Both the position numbers and the translations under genes were made by a program. Positions 1 to 5,570 of a stretch of 5,570 nt of DNA are shown one piece after another; the stretch's first letter is position 1, and every line of letters starts with the position of its first letter. The DNA is from Chloroflexota bacterium. Its GTDB lineage: Bacteria > Chloroflexota > Dehalococcoidia > Dehalococcoidales > UBA3254. The DNA is taken from assembly GCA_017860765.1 (NCBI GenBank), contig JAGDMY010000130.1, positions 1 through 5,570 of the forward strand. Direction: 5' to 3'. Under the pieces are notes generated by a model. That model ran no database searches. It had not been told where the DNA came from and saw nothing but the letters and a program-made list of their open reading frames with translations.

Positions 1-574
1 CAATATAATGGGCGGTTCCATCGCGATTGATATTTTTAACGGAGGAAGGCTGAAAATGCCTGGCGCCAGGAAAGCCATCCTCACAACGGTGGGAGCTCCT
101 GGCAAGCCATTTGCGCAAGGTTTCGTAGCCCGCATCGCCAAAGCCGTAAATATCCCGATACTGGGTAGTGGTGGGTTAATGAATTGGCAAGATGCTGTGG
201 AAATGATGATGTTTGGGGCCACAACCGTATCATTCTGCACGTTATTATTTATTCAAGGGTTTGAAGCTATTACAGAAATTGAAAGTAACCTGAGATCATT
301 TATGGAGCGTCAGGGTTACACCCGCATAGATGACTTCATTGGGATTTCTTTGGACTATATCATGTCAGAATTTCGCCTCGGGGAAATGATACCCAATGTG
401 GCTATAATAGACCAGAAGAAATGTATTGGATGTGGGATATGCCTGAAACCAGCGCACTGCCTGGCGATTAAAATGGAGCAAGACCAGGTAATGATAGATG
501 AGGAGGAATGTTTAGGCTGCGGTATTTGCACTTTGATATGTCCGGAGGGAGCCTTCTCTATGCGTGAAATATAG
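1..574 (+). CDS. Dihydropyrimidine/dihydroorotate dehydrogenase-like FMN and Fe-S oxidoreductase, C-terminal part (5' truncated by window)
   Basis: The reading frame is open from the left edge (first whole codon at position 2). The ATG at 8 is therefore probably internal, and most of the TIM barrel lies outside the window. Numbering from that ATG, residues 1-115 match the end of a PreA/dihydroorotate dehydrogenase-type FMN barrel: the GSGG phosphate loop at 53-56, then GATTVSFCT at 70-78, then the IDDFIG segment at 107-112 that closes such barrels. Residues 130-188 form a two-cluster ferredoxin domain. Its second motif is canonical (C168, C171, C174, C178 followed by Pro). Its first motif (C139, C142, C145, C151) has five residues before the last Cys instead of three. 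In this family FMN reduces or oxidises a cyclic or enoyl-type substrate and the clusters carry electrons to a partner. The true substrate cannot be told from this fragment. It is convergent with the TRAP operon. Confidence 0.85.
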   Translation, partial: NIMGGSIAIDIFNGGRLKMPGARKAILTTVGAPGKPFAQGFVARIAKAVNIPILGSGGLMNWQDAVEMMMFGATTVSFCTLLFIQGFEAITEIESNLRSFMERQGYTRIDDFIGISLDYIMSEFRLGEMIPNVAIIDQKKCIGCGICLKPAHCLAIKMEQDQVMIDEEECLGCGICTLICPEGAFSMREI

Positions 575-660
575 ATTCTGTTCTAATGCCGTTGATGGGC
601 CTGGAATCACCCCGGATGATGCCCAACCCCTTGATAAACAGGTAATAGCCTGCGCTTAAT
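575..660. other. Convergent intergenic gap between the oxidoreductase and dctM
   Basis: This stretch of 86 bases lies between the stop of the flavoenzyme gene and the ancestral stop of dctM. A weak inverted pairing between GTTGATGGGC near 591-600 and GCCCAAC near 629-635 is visible, but it has a bulge, a 20-base loop and no following T run, so no terminator is called. No gene or repeat is seen. Confidence 0.5.
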
Positions 661-759
661 TCAGTAAGTAATCAGACGCGGTAAAAAGAGAATAATTTCG
701 GGGAAAGCTACGACCAGTATCGTACAAACTATTTCTGCCCCCACGAAAGGCCATATTCC
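661..759 (-). pseudogene. dctM: Out-of-frame remnant of the dctM C-terminus
   Basis: Reading the minus strand two bases out of phase from dctM gives 32 codons starting GIWPFVGAEI and ending with FPEIILFLPRLITY, then a TGA at 663-661. This is the typical end of a DctM protein: the GIWPF-like motif, a last hydrophobic helix, and a FP-x-I-x-LFLP tail. It overlaps the last codons and stop of the truncated frame. The join lies near 757-762, directly after the INV of the TPPVGINV motif. The usual intervening loop (roughly 16 residues in relatives) is absent, so an out-of-frame deletion of about 49 bases is the simplest explanation. The remnant has no start of its own and would not be translated as a separate protein. 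Confidence 0.85.
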
Positions 760-1916
760 AAGACGTTGATACCGACGGGCGGCGTAATGGCACCCATCTC
801 TACCACCAGAACTATAACGATGCCAAACCATATTGGGTCAAACCCCAAACCCGTTACTACGCCGTAAAGAATAGGGACAGTTAGCGTGATCATAGCCAAG
901 GAGTCCATAAAGCAGCCGGCTCCGATGTAAGCGATAATGATGAAGGCCATAATCATCGTCGGGGAAACACCCAATCCCCCGATCCAATCCGAGAGTACAA
1001 AGGGTATCCTGCTGATAGCCATGAAGCGGCCGAAAAGGGTAGCTCCAGCCAAAATAAGGAATACCATGGCGCTAATACGGGTTGCCTCGCCGAGCGCCTT
1101 TTGAAAGCCCTGCCGGCTTAAACTGCGCCTGACCAGGGCTATAGCTAAAGCCCCGGCTGCGCCGATAGCACCCGCCTCCGTGGGGGTAAACCAGCCCACA
1201 AACATCCCTCCCATCACCAGTGCAAATAACAGGAGCATCTCTATAACCCCATTTAGAGATTTCAACCGCTCCCCCCAGCTAGACTTGATTCCAGCCGGCG
1301 CTAATCCAGGGTTAATGCGACACAATATATACACGGTCACAACAAAAAGAATGGTAAGAAGCACACCCGGCAGGATACCTGCAGCAAAAAGTTTACCGAT
1401 GGACTGCTCGACAATCGACCCATAGACAATCAAAGTTCCGCTGGGTGGGATCATTATCGCCAGGCTGCCGGCCGCGGCTACACAACCCGTGGCCAAAGAA
1501 TCATCATAATTGTACTTTTTCATCTCAGGCAGGGTGACTTTTCCCATAGCGGCAGATGAGGCAACGGTGGATGCGCATATCGCGCCAAAGAGGGCGCAGG
1601 CCACGGTAGTAGCGATGGCCAGTCCACCCCGATAGTGGCCCACAAATTTATAGGCCACGTTGTAAAGCCGACCACTGATCTCAGAATAGAAGGCCAGCGT
1701 CCCCATAAAAATAAACATGGGCAGGGTGCCAAGGTTATATGAGGAAAAGATCCCCCAAAAGTCTTTAGCCAGAAGGGTCAGTCCTCCATCCACCGAATTA
1801 ATCAACGAGAAGCCCACGAAGCCGACTAGCAGCATCACAAAAGATACCGGTATCCGCATAAATAGAAGAAAAACAAGAACGACAATTCCGATGACGCCGA
1901 TAACGACCGGGCTCAT
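729..1916 (-). CDS. dctM: TRAP transporter large permease DctM, C-terminally truncated by a frameshifting lesion
   Basis: Large membrane subunit of a tripartite ATP-independent periplasmic (TRAP) transporter, the ion-gradient-driven channel part, in the cytoplasmic membrane. The 395 residues are strongly hydrophobic throughout and carry the family's landmarks: the AICASTVASSAAMG segment at 112-125, MIPPSG at 155-160, GWFTPTEAGAIGA at 241-253, GCFMDSLAMITLTVP at 334-348, and EMGAITPPVGINV at 373-385. After that last motif the frame runs into LEYGLSWGQK and stops. Family members normally continue some 45-50 residues with a loop and a final transmembrane segment (from knowledge of the family), and that missing end is present in another frame downstream. 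The start ATG at 1916 overlaps the dctQ stop (ATGA), which points to translational coupling. The protein may be non-functional unless the lesion is a sequencing error. Confidence 0.93.
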   Translation of the reverse strand: MSPVVIGVIGIVVLVFLLFMRIPVSFVMLLVGFVGFSLINSVDGGLTLLAKDFWGIFSSYNLGTLPMFIFMGTLAFYSEISGRLYNVAYKFVGHYRGGLAIATTVACALFGAICASTVASSAAMGKVTLPEMKKYNYDDSLATGCVAAAGSLAIMIPPSGTLIVYGSIVEQSIGKLFAAGILPGVLLTILFVVTVYILCRINPGLAPAGIKSSWGERLKSLNGVIEMLLLFALVMGGMFVGWFTPTEAGAIGAAGALAIALVRRSLSRQGFQKALGEATRISAMVFLILAGATLFGRFMAISRIPFVLSDWIGGLGVSPTMIMAFIIIAYIGAGCFMDSLAMITLTVPILYGVVTGLGFDPIWFGIVIVLVVEMGAITPPVGINVLEYGLSWGQK

Positions 1917-2398
1917 CCTTTCACCACCTTAACCAGCGACTTAATAATATCCAGAAAAATAACCAGGCTTAATAAAACTACCCCCAGGGATACTACAAAA
2001 ACAAAAGGATAAAAAGGAGTGTAAGCGGTCATGGAAAATTCGCCGGAGACCCAGGCGCTGCGGCCGTAAACTGCGGTCTGCCAGGCAACAAGGCAAAAAA
2101 CACCCAGACTGAGAACGCCCGCGATAATACCAATGATTAATTGAACCCGCTGTGGCAGGCGGTCTATAAATAGCTCCACAGCCACATGGCCCTTAACTAA
2201 AGCCACGTAGGCAATGCCGAAACCGGCCAGCACTGCAGCCGTAAATCCGACAAAGTCGTAAGCGCCGGTGATAGGATGCCAGGCTTTACGTAAAATAATA
2301 TTTATAACTAAGATGGCCATCATGGCCAATACACAAAACTGGGATACCCTGTAACCGGATTTAACTAATATGCTAATAATGTGCTCAAAGCGAACCAT
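1913..2398 (-). CDS. dctQ: TRAP transporter small permease DctQ
   Basis: Small membrane subunit of the TRAP transporter, which pairs with DctM in the cytoplasmic membrane. The 161 residues give four hydrophobic segments at about 17-36, 46-67, 86-108 and 128-150, the standard DctQ topology and length. The hallmark sequence KGHVAVELFIDRLP (69-82), matching the family's GH-x-x-V(D/E)-x5-LP signature, sits between helices 2 and 3. The region before helix 2 has GAYDF, with Asp where an acidic residue is usual. The ATG at 2398 is preceded by a purine-rich stretch with GAGG and AAAGGA. The stop overlaps the dctM start by four bases, so the two permeases are probably co-translated. It lies 106 bases after dctP, across a hairpin. 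Confidence 0.93.
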   Translation of the reverse strand: MVRFEHIISILVKSGYRVSQFCVLAMMAILVINIILRKAWHPITGAYDFVGFTAAVLAGFGIAYVALVKGHVAVELFIDRLPQRVQLIIGIIAGVLSLGVFCLVAWQTAVYGRSAWVSGEFSMTAYTPFYPFVFVVSLGVVLLSLVIFLDIIKSLVKVVKG

Positions 2399-2426
2399 TT
2401 ATCCTTTACCTCACCGCTATATACAA

Positions 2427-2470
2427 CAAAGGGGTACACGTTTGAATGTTATTTCAAACCTACCCCCTTG
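2427..2470 (-). promoter_or_regulatory. Intercistronic hairpin between dctP and dctQ
   Basis: A perfect 7-bp stem (GTTTGAA at 2440-2446 with TTCAAAC at 2453-2459) around a 6-base loop is extended, after a small internal loop, by GGGGTA (2431-2436) pairing with TACCCC (2461-2466), and after one mismatch by CAA with TTG. In the minus-strand transcript it is followed by a moderately U-rich stretch (TTTGTTGTATAT) rather than a clean U run. Such a structure just after the receptor gene of a TRAP or ABC operon can protect the receptor mRNA or cause partial termination, giving more binding protein than permease. That role is inferred. Confidence 0.55.
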
Positions 2471-2504
2471 TTTCGATTATTTTTTCCGGGATATTTTTTG
2501 GAAT

Positions 2505-3638
2505 TTAGGGTTTCCAGGTTCCATAAGTCATAGCCACTGATTCTGCCGCAATCTTTCCGGCTTCCTGAACCATCTGCTGACCGGGAAAACCTTTGCCGTC
2601 CAGCTCAGTTTTTATATAATCTGCGATCACTGGCTTGAATTTGTCGTTCATCAAGGCTATTTCGGAGGCAGGCAGTTCAATGATCTCGTGCCCGCCTGGC
2701 TGCGACTTGGCATATTCATAGCCTTCCTGCTGATAATACTCCCAGATTTCGCCGGTCCTTTTCGCCGCTGCGTCCGACACGCTGTCGATAGCCGCCCGCA
2801 AGTCCTCGGGTAAACCCTGGTAAGTATTTTTGTTCATGATGATTGTCTGCAAACCGAAATAAAGTCCCGGGACTAGCGTAGAATAATGGAATATTTCATT
2901 CAGCTTCCAGGCTTTAAGTGTCTCGGCCGGGCCGACCATAGCTTCAAAAAGGCCTTTTTTCACGGATTCATAAACCTCTCCCATAGGTACATTGAAGGGT
3001 TCAGCCCCCAGCGCCTGGACCCCTCTGACGGCACCTCTTATTTTTAGCCCCTTCATATCTGCTACGCTTTTAACCGCTTTAGATGAGTGGAGCGCTCCCG
3101 GGCCAATGCCATAAGTATAGAGGACTTTTACATCCTTGAATTCCTGAGGCTGGTACTTCTTATAGAATTCCCAGCCGGTGCGAGCGCCATCATTGCAGTT
3201 CTTCTGGGGAGCTACACCCGATACCAACAGAGTAGACATCACCGGGAAACGGCCGGGTGTGTATTCGGTGGCCATCTGCCCGACATCGGCAATGCCCTTG
3301 GCAACTCCATCATGAATGTCCGGAGGAGCCAGTAAAGTCCCCACGGGGAAAAATTCCGGCTTAAAAGTGTATTTCCCTTTTGTGGCCTCCTCAACCAGTT
3401 TAAAGTAGGCGGGAAACTGCTGGGTCTGAACATAGTTTGTAGCTGGCATATAGGTGGCTATTTTCAATGCAATGGTTGTCCCTGCAGGTGCGGCAGCCTG
3501 AGTGGTTGGGGGGGCTGAGGATGAAGCTGGCGGGGCCGCGGATGGTGTCGGGGAAGGGCTCGAAGAACAGGATATTGCTGAGGCCAGGACAAGTGATAGG
3601 ATGACGAGGACTGACAGTAGAACCGGAAGCTTTTTCAT
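2505..3638 (-). CDS. dctP: TRAP transporter substrate-binding lipoprotein DctP
   Basis: Extracytoplasmic receptor that binds a small organic acid and hands it to the DctQM permease. Residues 1-23 are a signal peptide (Lys-Lys, then a long hydrophobic core) ending in a lipobox-like AISC with C24 as the lipid anchor. A low-complexity Ser/Pro/Ala/Thr linker spans 25-55. The mature domain, about 56-377, has DctP-family features: FFPVGTLLAPPDIHDGVAKG (96-115), GALHSSKAVKSVADMKGLKIRG (181-202) with R201 at the position of the arginine that usually salt-bridges the ligand carboxylate, and the VPMGEVYESVKKGLFEAM stretch (217-234). A length of 377 is slightly above average because of the linker. A strong AAAGGAG ribosome site lies 7 bases before the ATG. 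It is the first gene of the operon. The ligand cannot be read from sequence; residues 224-245 (ESVKKGLFEAMVGPAETLKA) resemble receptors for aromatic, keto or other organic acids only in a general way. Confidence 0.95.
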   Translation of the reverse strand: MKKLPVLLSVLVILSLVLASAISCSSSPSPTPSAAPPASSSAPPTTQAAAPAGTTIALKIATYMPATNYVQTQQFPAYFKLVEEATKGKYTFKPEFFPVGTLLAPPDIHDGVAKGIADVGQMATEYTPGRFPVMSTLLVSGVAPQKNCNDGARTGWEFYKKYQPQEFKDVKVLYTYGIGPGALHSSKAVKSVADMKGLKIRGAVRGVQALGAEPFNVPMGEVYESVKKGLFEAMVGPAETLKAWKLNEIFHYSTLVPGLYFGLQTIIMNKNTYQGLPEDLRAAIDSVSDAAAKRTGEIWEYYQQEGYEYAKSQPGGHEIIELPASEIALMNDKFKPVIADYIKTELDGKGFPGQQMVQEAGKIAAESVAMTYGTWKP

Positions 3639-3645
3639 CTTAATT

Positions 3646-3652
3646 CTCCTTT
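3646..3652 (-). promoter_or_regulatory. Strong ribosome binding site of dctP
   Basis: The minus strand reads AAAGGAG, then seven bases, then the dctP ATG at 3638. This is close to the ideal Shine-Dalgarno match and spacing and fixes the start codon. Confidence 0.8.
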
Positions 3653-3800
3653 ATCAGTTATATCGAGACCAGAGGTCAGTATTTCTTATTTTAGCCCTGT
3701 ACCGTCTTGCTTTTGGAAACTTAGCCATGCCACTGGATTTGGTGGTTAAACAGGAGAAATCAAAGATACCTGCTTATGTGACATCAATTGCGATAGGCAT

Positions 3801-3829
3801 ACGTTAACACATTATTTATTCATTGTCAA
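3801..3829 (-). promoter_or_regulatory. Candidate promoter for the dctPQM operon
   Basis: The minus strand carries a perfect TTGACA (3829-3824), a 17-base spacer, then TAACGT (3806-3801) preceded by TGT, an extended -10 element. The -10 hexamer matches the consensus at only three of six positions. It would give a leader of about 155 bases. A second possible -10, TAAAAT, lies closer to dctP around 3690 but has no matching -35. Confidence 0.35.
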
Positions 3830-3830
3830 C

Positions 3831-3861
3831 GCTGAATTTCGCTGAATTAGCTGGCTGAATT
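3831..3861 (+). repeat. Three direct copies of GCTGAATT
   Basis: The octamer occurs at 3831-3838, 3841-3848 and 3854-3861, with start-to-start steps of 10 and 13 bases. The cluster lies immediately beside the candidate dctP -35 element and upstream of the candidate promoter for the SnoaL-like pair, a position suited to a transcription factor binding array. No regulator gene is in the window. Confidence 0.5.
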
Positions 3862-3905
3862 TTATAAGAATGACCTTGCTCTGGTAACTTCACACTTGAT
3901 GATTA

Positions 3906-3911
3906 TATAAT
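3906..3911 (+). promoter_or_regulatory. Candidate -10 element for the SnoaL-like operon
   Basis: A perfect TATAAT lies 60 bases before the first start codon in an AT-rich stretch. No good -35 is found at 16-19 bases upstream, so it may be activator-dependent or fortuitous. Confidence 0.3.
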
Positions 3912-3971
3912 TGTTTTTATGGCATTGGATGTTAATTTATTTTAACCTGAATATGTAAAAAGGGAGTTAAG

Positions 3972-4667
3972 ATGAATATCAAGAAGATCGAATCTAGAAT
4001 TGAAGAGCTGGAGGCTAAAGTCAAGTTATTCCAGGACCTCGAAGACATTAAGCGTTTGCAAAGATGCTATGGTTTTTATTTGGAGCATTGGATGTATGAA
4101 GAGCTCATAGACTGTTTTGCGGATAGGCCGGATACCGAGTTGAATATAATGGTTGGCATTTATAAAGGTAAAGAAGGAGTGAGAAGGTATTTCTCCGGCG
4201 AAAAAACCCGCAGTTTAGACCCGGAAGTCTTGCACCAGGTAATGCAGCTTTCAGGTGTGGTTAATGTAAATGCTGATGGCAAAACGGCTGAAGGCCGCTG
4301 GTATGGATTTGGAGCTATGGCCTTGCCTACCAGCAAAGGCATATTGCAAAATATAACCGGTGGCATTTATACCAGTCAGTATATCAAAGAGGACGGGAAG
4401 TGGAAGATCTGGAAATTGATGTGGAATCCGGCTTACAGTTATCCTCCCTCAGAAGGCTGGGTTAAACCACAACGTGTCGGAAAAATAACCGTTGAAGATC
4501 TTCCTAAAGCTCCACGGCCCGATAAACCGAGGGCTGTCGAGTCACGCTATCCTTCGGGGTATATTGTTCCTTTCCACTGCCGGCATCCGGTGACGGGAAA
4601 AGAGACTTCAGAAAAAAAACATAATGCTCTCTTAAAAAACCAGAGGGCAGTCAAATTAGCAGAATGA
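3972..4667 (+). CDS. SnoaL-like (NTF2-fold) domain protein with C-terminal extension
   Basis: A 231-residue cytosolic protein (no signal peptide or membrane segment). Residues 1-30 form a charged helix with coiled-coil character (IEELEAKVKLFQDLEDIKRL). Residues about 24-155 fit the SnoaL_4/NTF2-like cone: DIKRLQRCYGFYLEHW (25-40), an ELIDCFAD helix (44-51), IYKGKEGVRRYF (63-74), H88, then EGRWYGFGAM (107-116) and the DGKWKIWKLMWNPAY end (141-155). This fold includes polyketide cyclases, ketosteroid isomerase, scytalone dehydratase and non-enzymatic relatives; the reaction here is unknown. Residues 156-231 are a basic, Pro-rich extension containing SGYIVPFHCRHPVTGK (195-210), which I do not recognise as a named domain. 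AGGGAG five bases before the ATG supports the start. It is followed 28 bases later by a second protein of the same fold, so the pair is likely one operon. Confidence 0.87.
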   Translation: MNIKKIESRIEELEAKVKLFQDLEDIKRLQRCYGFYLEHWMYEELIDCFADRPDTELNIMVGIYKGKEGVRRYFSGEKTRSLDPEVLHQVMQLSGVVNVNADGKTAEGRWYGFGAMALPTSKGILQNITGGIYTSQYIKEDGKWKIWKLMWNPAYSYPPSEGWVKPQRVGKITVEDLPKAPRPDKPRAVESRYPSGYIVPFHCRHPVTGKETSEKKHNALLKNQRAVKLAE

Positions 4668-4695
4668 ATTGGATAAGTAAAAGAGGAGGTCGTTT

Positions 4696-5211
4696 ATGAC
4701 ACTTACGCTTCAAGAGCTTGAGAAGAGGGTCAAGGTACTGGAAGATATCGAAGAGATAAAACAGATGCACATCAGATATATCCTTGACCTCAACCACCAG
4801 GATTTCGAGGGGATGATAGAGTGCTTCACGGATGACGCTGTTTTCGACTATTGGGACCATCGTGAAGGCAAAGAGGAAATTGCCAAATTCTTCAGAAAAA
4901 TGGCTGCCGACCAACGTAAAAATAAAGTCTGGAAAGGAGGCCAGATTCTGCTTCACCCTCTAATCTCGGTTGATGGAGACACGGCCAAAGGCAACTGGAC
5001 CTGGTACCGACTCACGGGGCATGGGACCATCCAAAAATTCACTTCGGACCAAGGGCTGGAAATACCCTTTCCGGTGCCCTTTCCGGGTTTCTACACCATG
5101 GAATACAGAAGGGTAAACGGGAAGTGGAAGATGTCTAAATTCCACCTCACCCATGATTGGCCAGGTAACCAATGGCCCAGGCGACGATCCACCAAATTCA
5201 AATTACCCTGA
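4696..5211 (+). CDS. SnoaL-like (NTF2-fold) domain protein, paralogue of the preceding gene
   Basis: A 171-residue cytosolic protein covering one whole SnoaL_4/NTF2-like domain. An N-terminal helix (TLQELEKRVKVLEDIEEIKQ, 4-23) leads into IRYILDLNHQDFEGMIECFTDDAVFDYW (26-53), the standard first helices and acidic turn. Then come GKEEIAKFF (58-66), H87, the strand GDTAKGNWTWYRLTGHG (94-110), and the closing strands FYTMEYRRVNGKWKMSKFHL (132-151). Order and motifs parallel the upstream gene (LE-DIE-EIK, ECF-D, GKE, the His before the ISVDGDTAKG strand, and NGKWKM), so the two are diverged paralogues and could form heteromers, as many NTF2-like proteins dimerise. It lacks the long C-terminal extension of its neighbour. 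GGAGG at 4685-4689, six bases before the ATG, is a very strong ribosome site. The chemical role is unknown. Confidence 0.87.
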   Translation: MTLTLQELEKRVKVLEDIEEIKQMHIRYILDLNHQDFEGMIECFTDDAVFDYWDHREGKEEIAKFFRKMAADQRKNKVWKGGQILLHPLISVDGDTAKGNWTWYRLTGHGTIQKFTSDQGLEIPFPVPFPGFYTMEYRRVNGKWKMSKFHLTHDWPGNQWPRRRSTKFKLP

Positions 5212-5270
5212 CCTGTCTTGATTACGGGGCCCAAGGGCGATTAAATTGCTCTCTAGAATATAATATTGGA
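5212..5270. other. Short convergent gap after the SnoaL-like pair
   Basis: This gap of 59 bases lies between convergent stops. It holds GGGGCCC and an 11-base AT palindrome (AATATAATATT, 5257-5267) but no stem followed by a T run, so no intrinsic terminator is called. Confidence 0.5.
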
Positions 5271-5570
5271 TCAAACGGTCACCTCGGCGGTATTGACTGA
5301 AGTGCCTCGAATGAAAACGATAGACAACCTGTCGCCCTGTTTGATCTTCGCCATGAGAAGCTCGAGGTGGGCCGCGCGAGAAACACCCTGATTGTTCATC
5401 TGGATGATGACGTCACCCACGGCCAGCCCTGCCTTTTCGGCGATTGAGCCGGGCTTTATCCGGCCCACATAGGCGCCAAAGTTGATGGGTATCTCCTTCT
5501 TGCCGGCTTTACGCACGTCCGCCACCGCTGCCCCGAACTTGAGGGGCGCAGCAGCCTGTGCCTGGGCGAT
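5271..5570 (-). CDS. PDZ-domain protein, C-terminal part (5' end outside window; possibly an HtrA/DegP-type S1C protease)
   Basis: The minus-strand frame is open from the right edge to a TGA at 5273-5271, so the GTG at 5525 is not necessarily a start. About 99 residues are visible. After an Ala/Gln-rich stretch (IAQAQAAAPLKFGAAV) comes a PDZ domain: INFGAYVGRIKPGSIAEKAGL, then VGDVIIQMNNQGVSRAAHLE, then a closing IKQGDRLSIVFIRG segment. PGS-x-AE-x-AGL-x-x-GDVI is the typical PDZ signature seen at the end of HtrA-like serine proteases, site-2 proteases and related periplasmic proteins. The carboxylate-binding loop reads FGAY rather than the classical GLGF type. The protease domain, if any, would lie beyond the window, so the full identity is uncertain. 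It is convergent with the SnoaL-like pair and probably unrelated to the transporter. Confidence 0.8.
   Translation of the reverse strand: MAQAQAAAPLKFGAAVADVRKAGKKEIPINFGAYVGRIKPGSIAEKAGLAVGDVIIQMNNQGVSRAAHLELLMAKIKQGDRLSIVFIRGTSVNTAEVTV

Larger units (their letters stand above)
3639..3971. other. Divergent intergenic region between dctP and the SnoaL-like pair
   Basis: A stretch of 333 bases without a convincing gene. The half next to dctP (3639-3800) shows no recognised riboswitch. The half next to the SnoaL-like genes (3800-3971) is AT-rich and contains the candidate promoters and the GCTGAATT repeats listed separately. An open frame reading plus strand from inside dctP to 3807 has no protein-like features and is not called. 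Confidence 0.7.

Noticed and set aside
8..10. ATG at position 8 as the true start of the flavoenzyme
   Set aside because: The frame is open to the window edge, no ribosome site can be assessed, and the protein would lack most of the FMN barrel. It is best treated as an internal Met of a truncated gene.
591..635. Possible terminator hairpin between the flavoenzyme gene and dctM
   Set aside because: The stem is bulged, the loop is about 20 bases and there is no T run on either strand.
3777..3793. CRP-like half site TGTGA followed by TTGCGA
   Set aside because: The second half does not match TCACA at the required spacing, and a CRP-type regulator is not implied by the context.
3502..3807. Open frame on the plus strand spanning the dctP signal-peptide region and the intergenic DNA
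   Set aside because: It is antisense to the Ser/Pro/Ala-rich linker of dctP, which creates stop-free frames by composition. It has no convincing ribosome site or recognisable protein features.
5257..5267. AT palindrome AATATAATATT between convergent genes
   Set aside because: It is short and AT-only; it is expected by chance in such spacers and does not form a terminator.
5523..5525. GTG as the start of a small stand-alone PDZ protein
   Set aside because: The frame stays open to the right edge and no Shine-Dalgarno sequence precedes the GTG. An internal codon of a longer protein is more likely.

Overview
The window looks like a piece of a bacterial chromosome of moderate GC content. The TRAP solute-binding protein is made as a lipoprotein with a long Ser/Pro/Ala/Thr linker after the lipid-anchored cysteine. 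The flanking gene is a flavin/iron-sulfur enzyme of anaerobic style. Together these suggest an anaerobe with little or no classical periplasm, for example a Dehalococcoidia-type Chloroflexota or a clostridial-type Firmicute. This assignment rests on protein style alone and is tentative.

Layout. (1) Positions 1-574, plus strand: the C-terminal part of a dihydropyrimidine/dihydroorotate dehydrogenase-like FMN enzyme with a ferredoxin-like tail; its start lies outside the window. (2) Positions 661-3638, minus strand: a three-gene TRAP transporter operon in the order dctP (lipoprotein receptor), dctQ (small permease), dctM (large permease). dctQ and dctM overlap by four bases. A long imperfect hairpin sits between dctP and dctQ. 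The 3' end of dctM is damaged: the reading frame stops early at 729, but the expected last transmembrane segment is still readable in another frame down to 661. (3) Positions 3639-3971: a 333-base divergent intergenic region with candidate promoters for both sides and three direct copies of GCTGAATT. (4) Positions 3972-5211, plus strand: two consecutive SnoaL/NTF2-like proteins with matching architecture, each with an N-terminal helix and a strong ribosome binding site. (5) Positions 5271-5570, minus strand: the C-terminal PDZ domain of a protein that continues past the window, convergent with the SnoaL-like pair.

How the genes may work together. The TRAP system would use an ion gradient to import a small organic acid, caught by the lipoprotein receptor through a conserved arginine. 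The divergent SnoaL-like pair belongs to a fold that includes cyclases, isomerases and dehydratases as well as non-enzymatic binding proteins. With the flavin/Fe-S reductase nearby, an import-and-catabolism locus for an organic (perhaps cyclic) acid is plausible, but that link is inference from neighbourhood only. If the dctM lesion is real and not a sequence error, the transporter may be impaired or inactive.

No RNA gene, CRISPR array, insertion sequence or integrase was seen.
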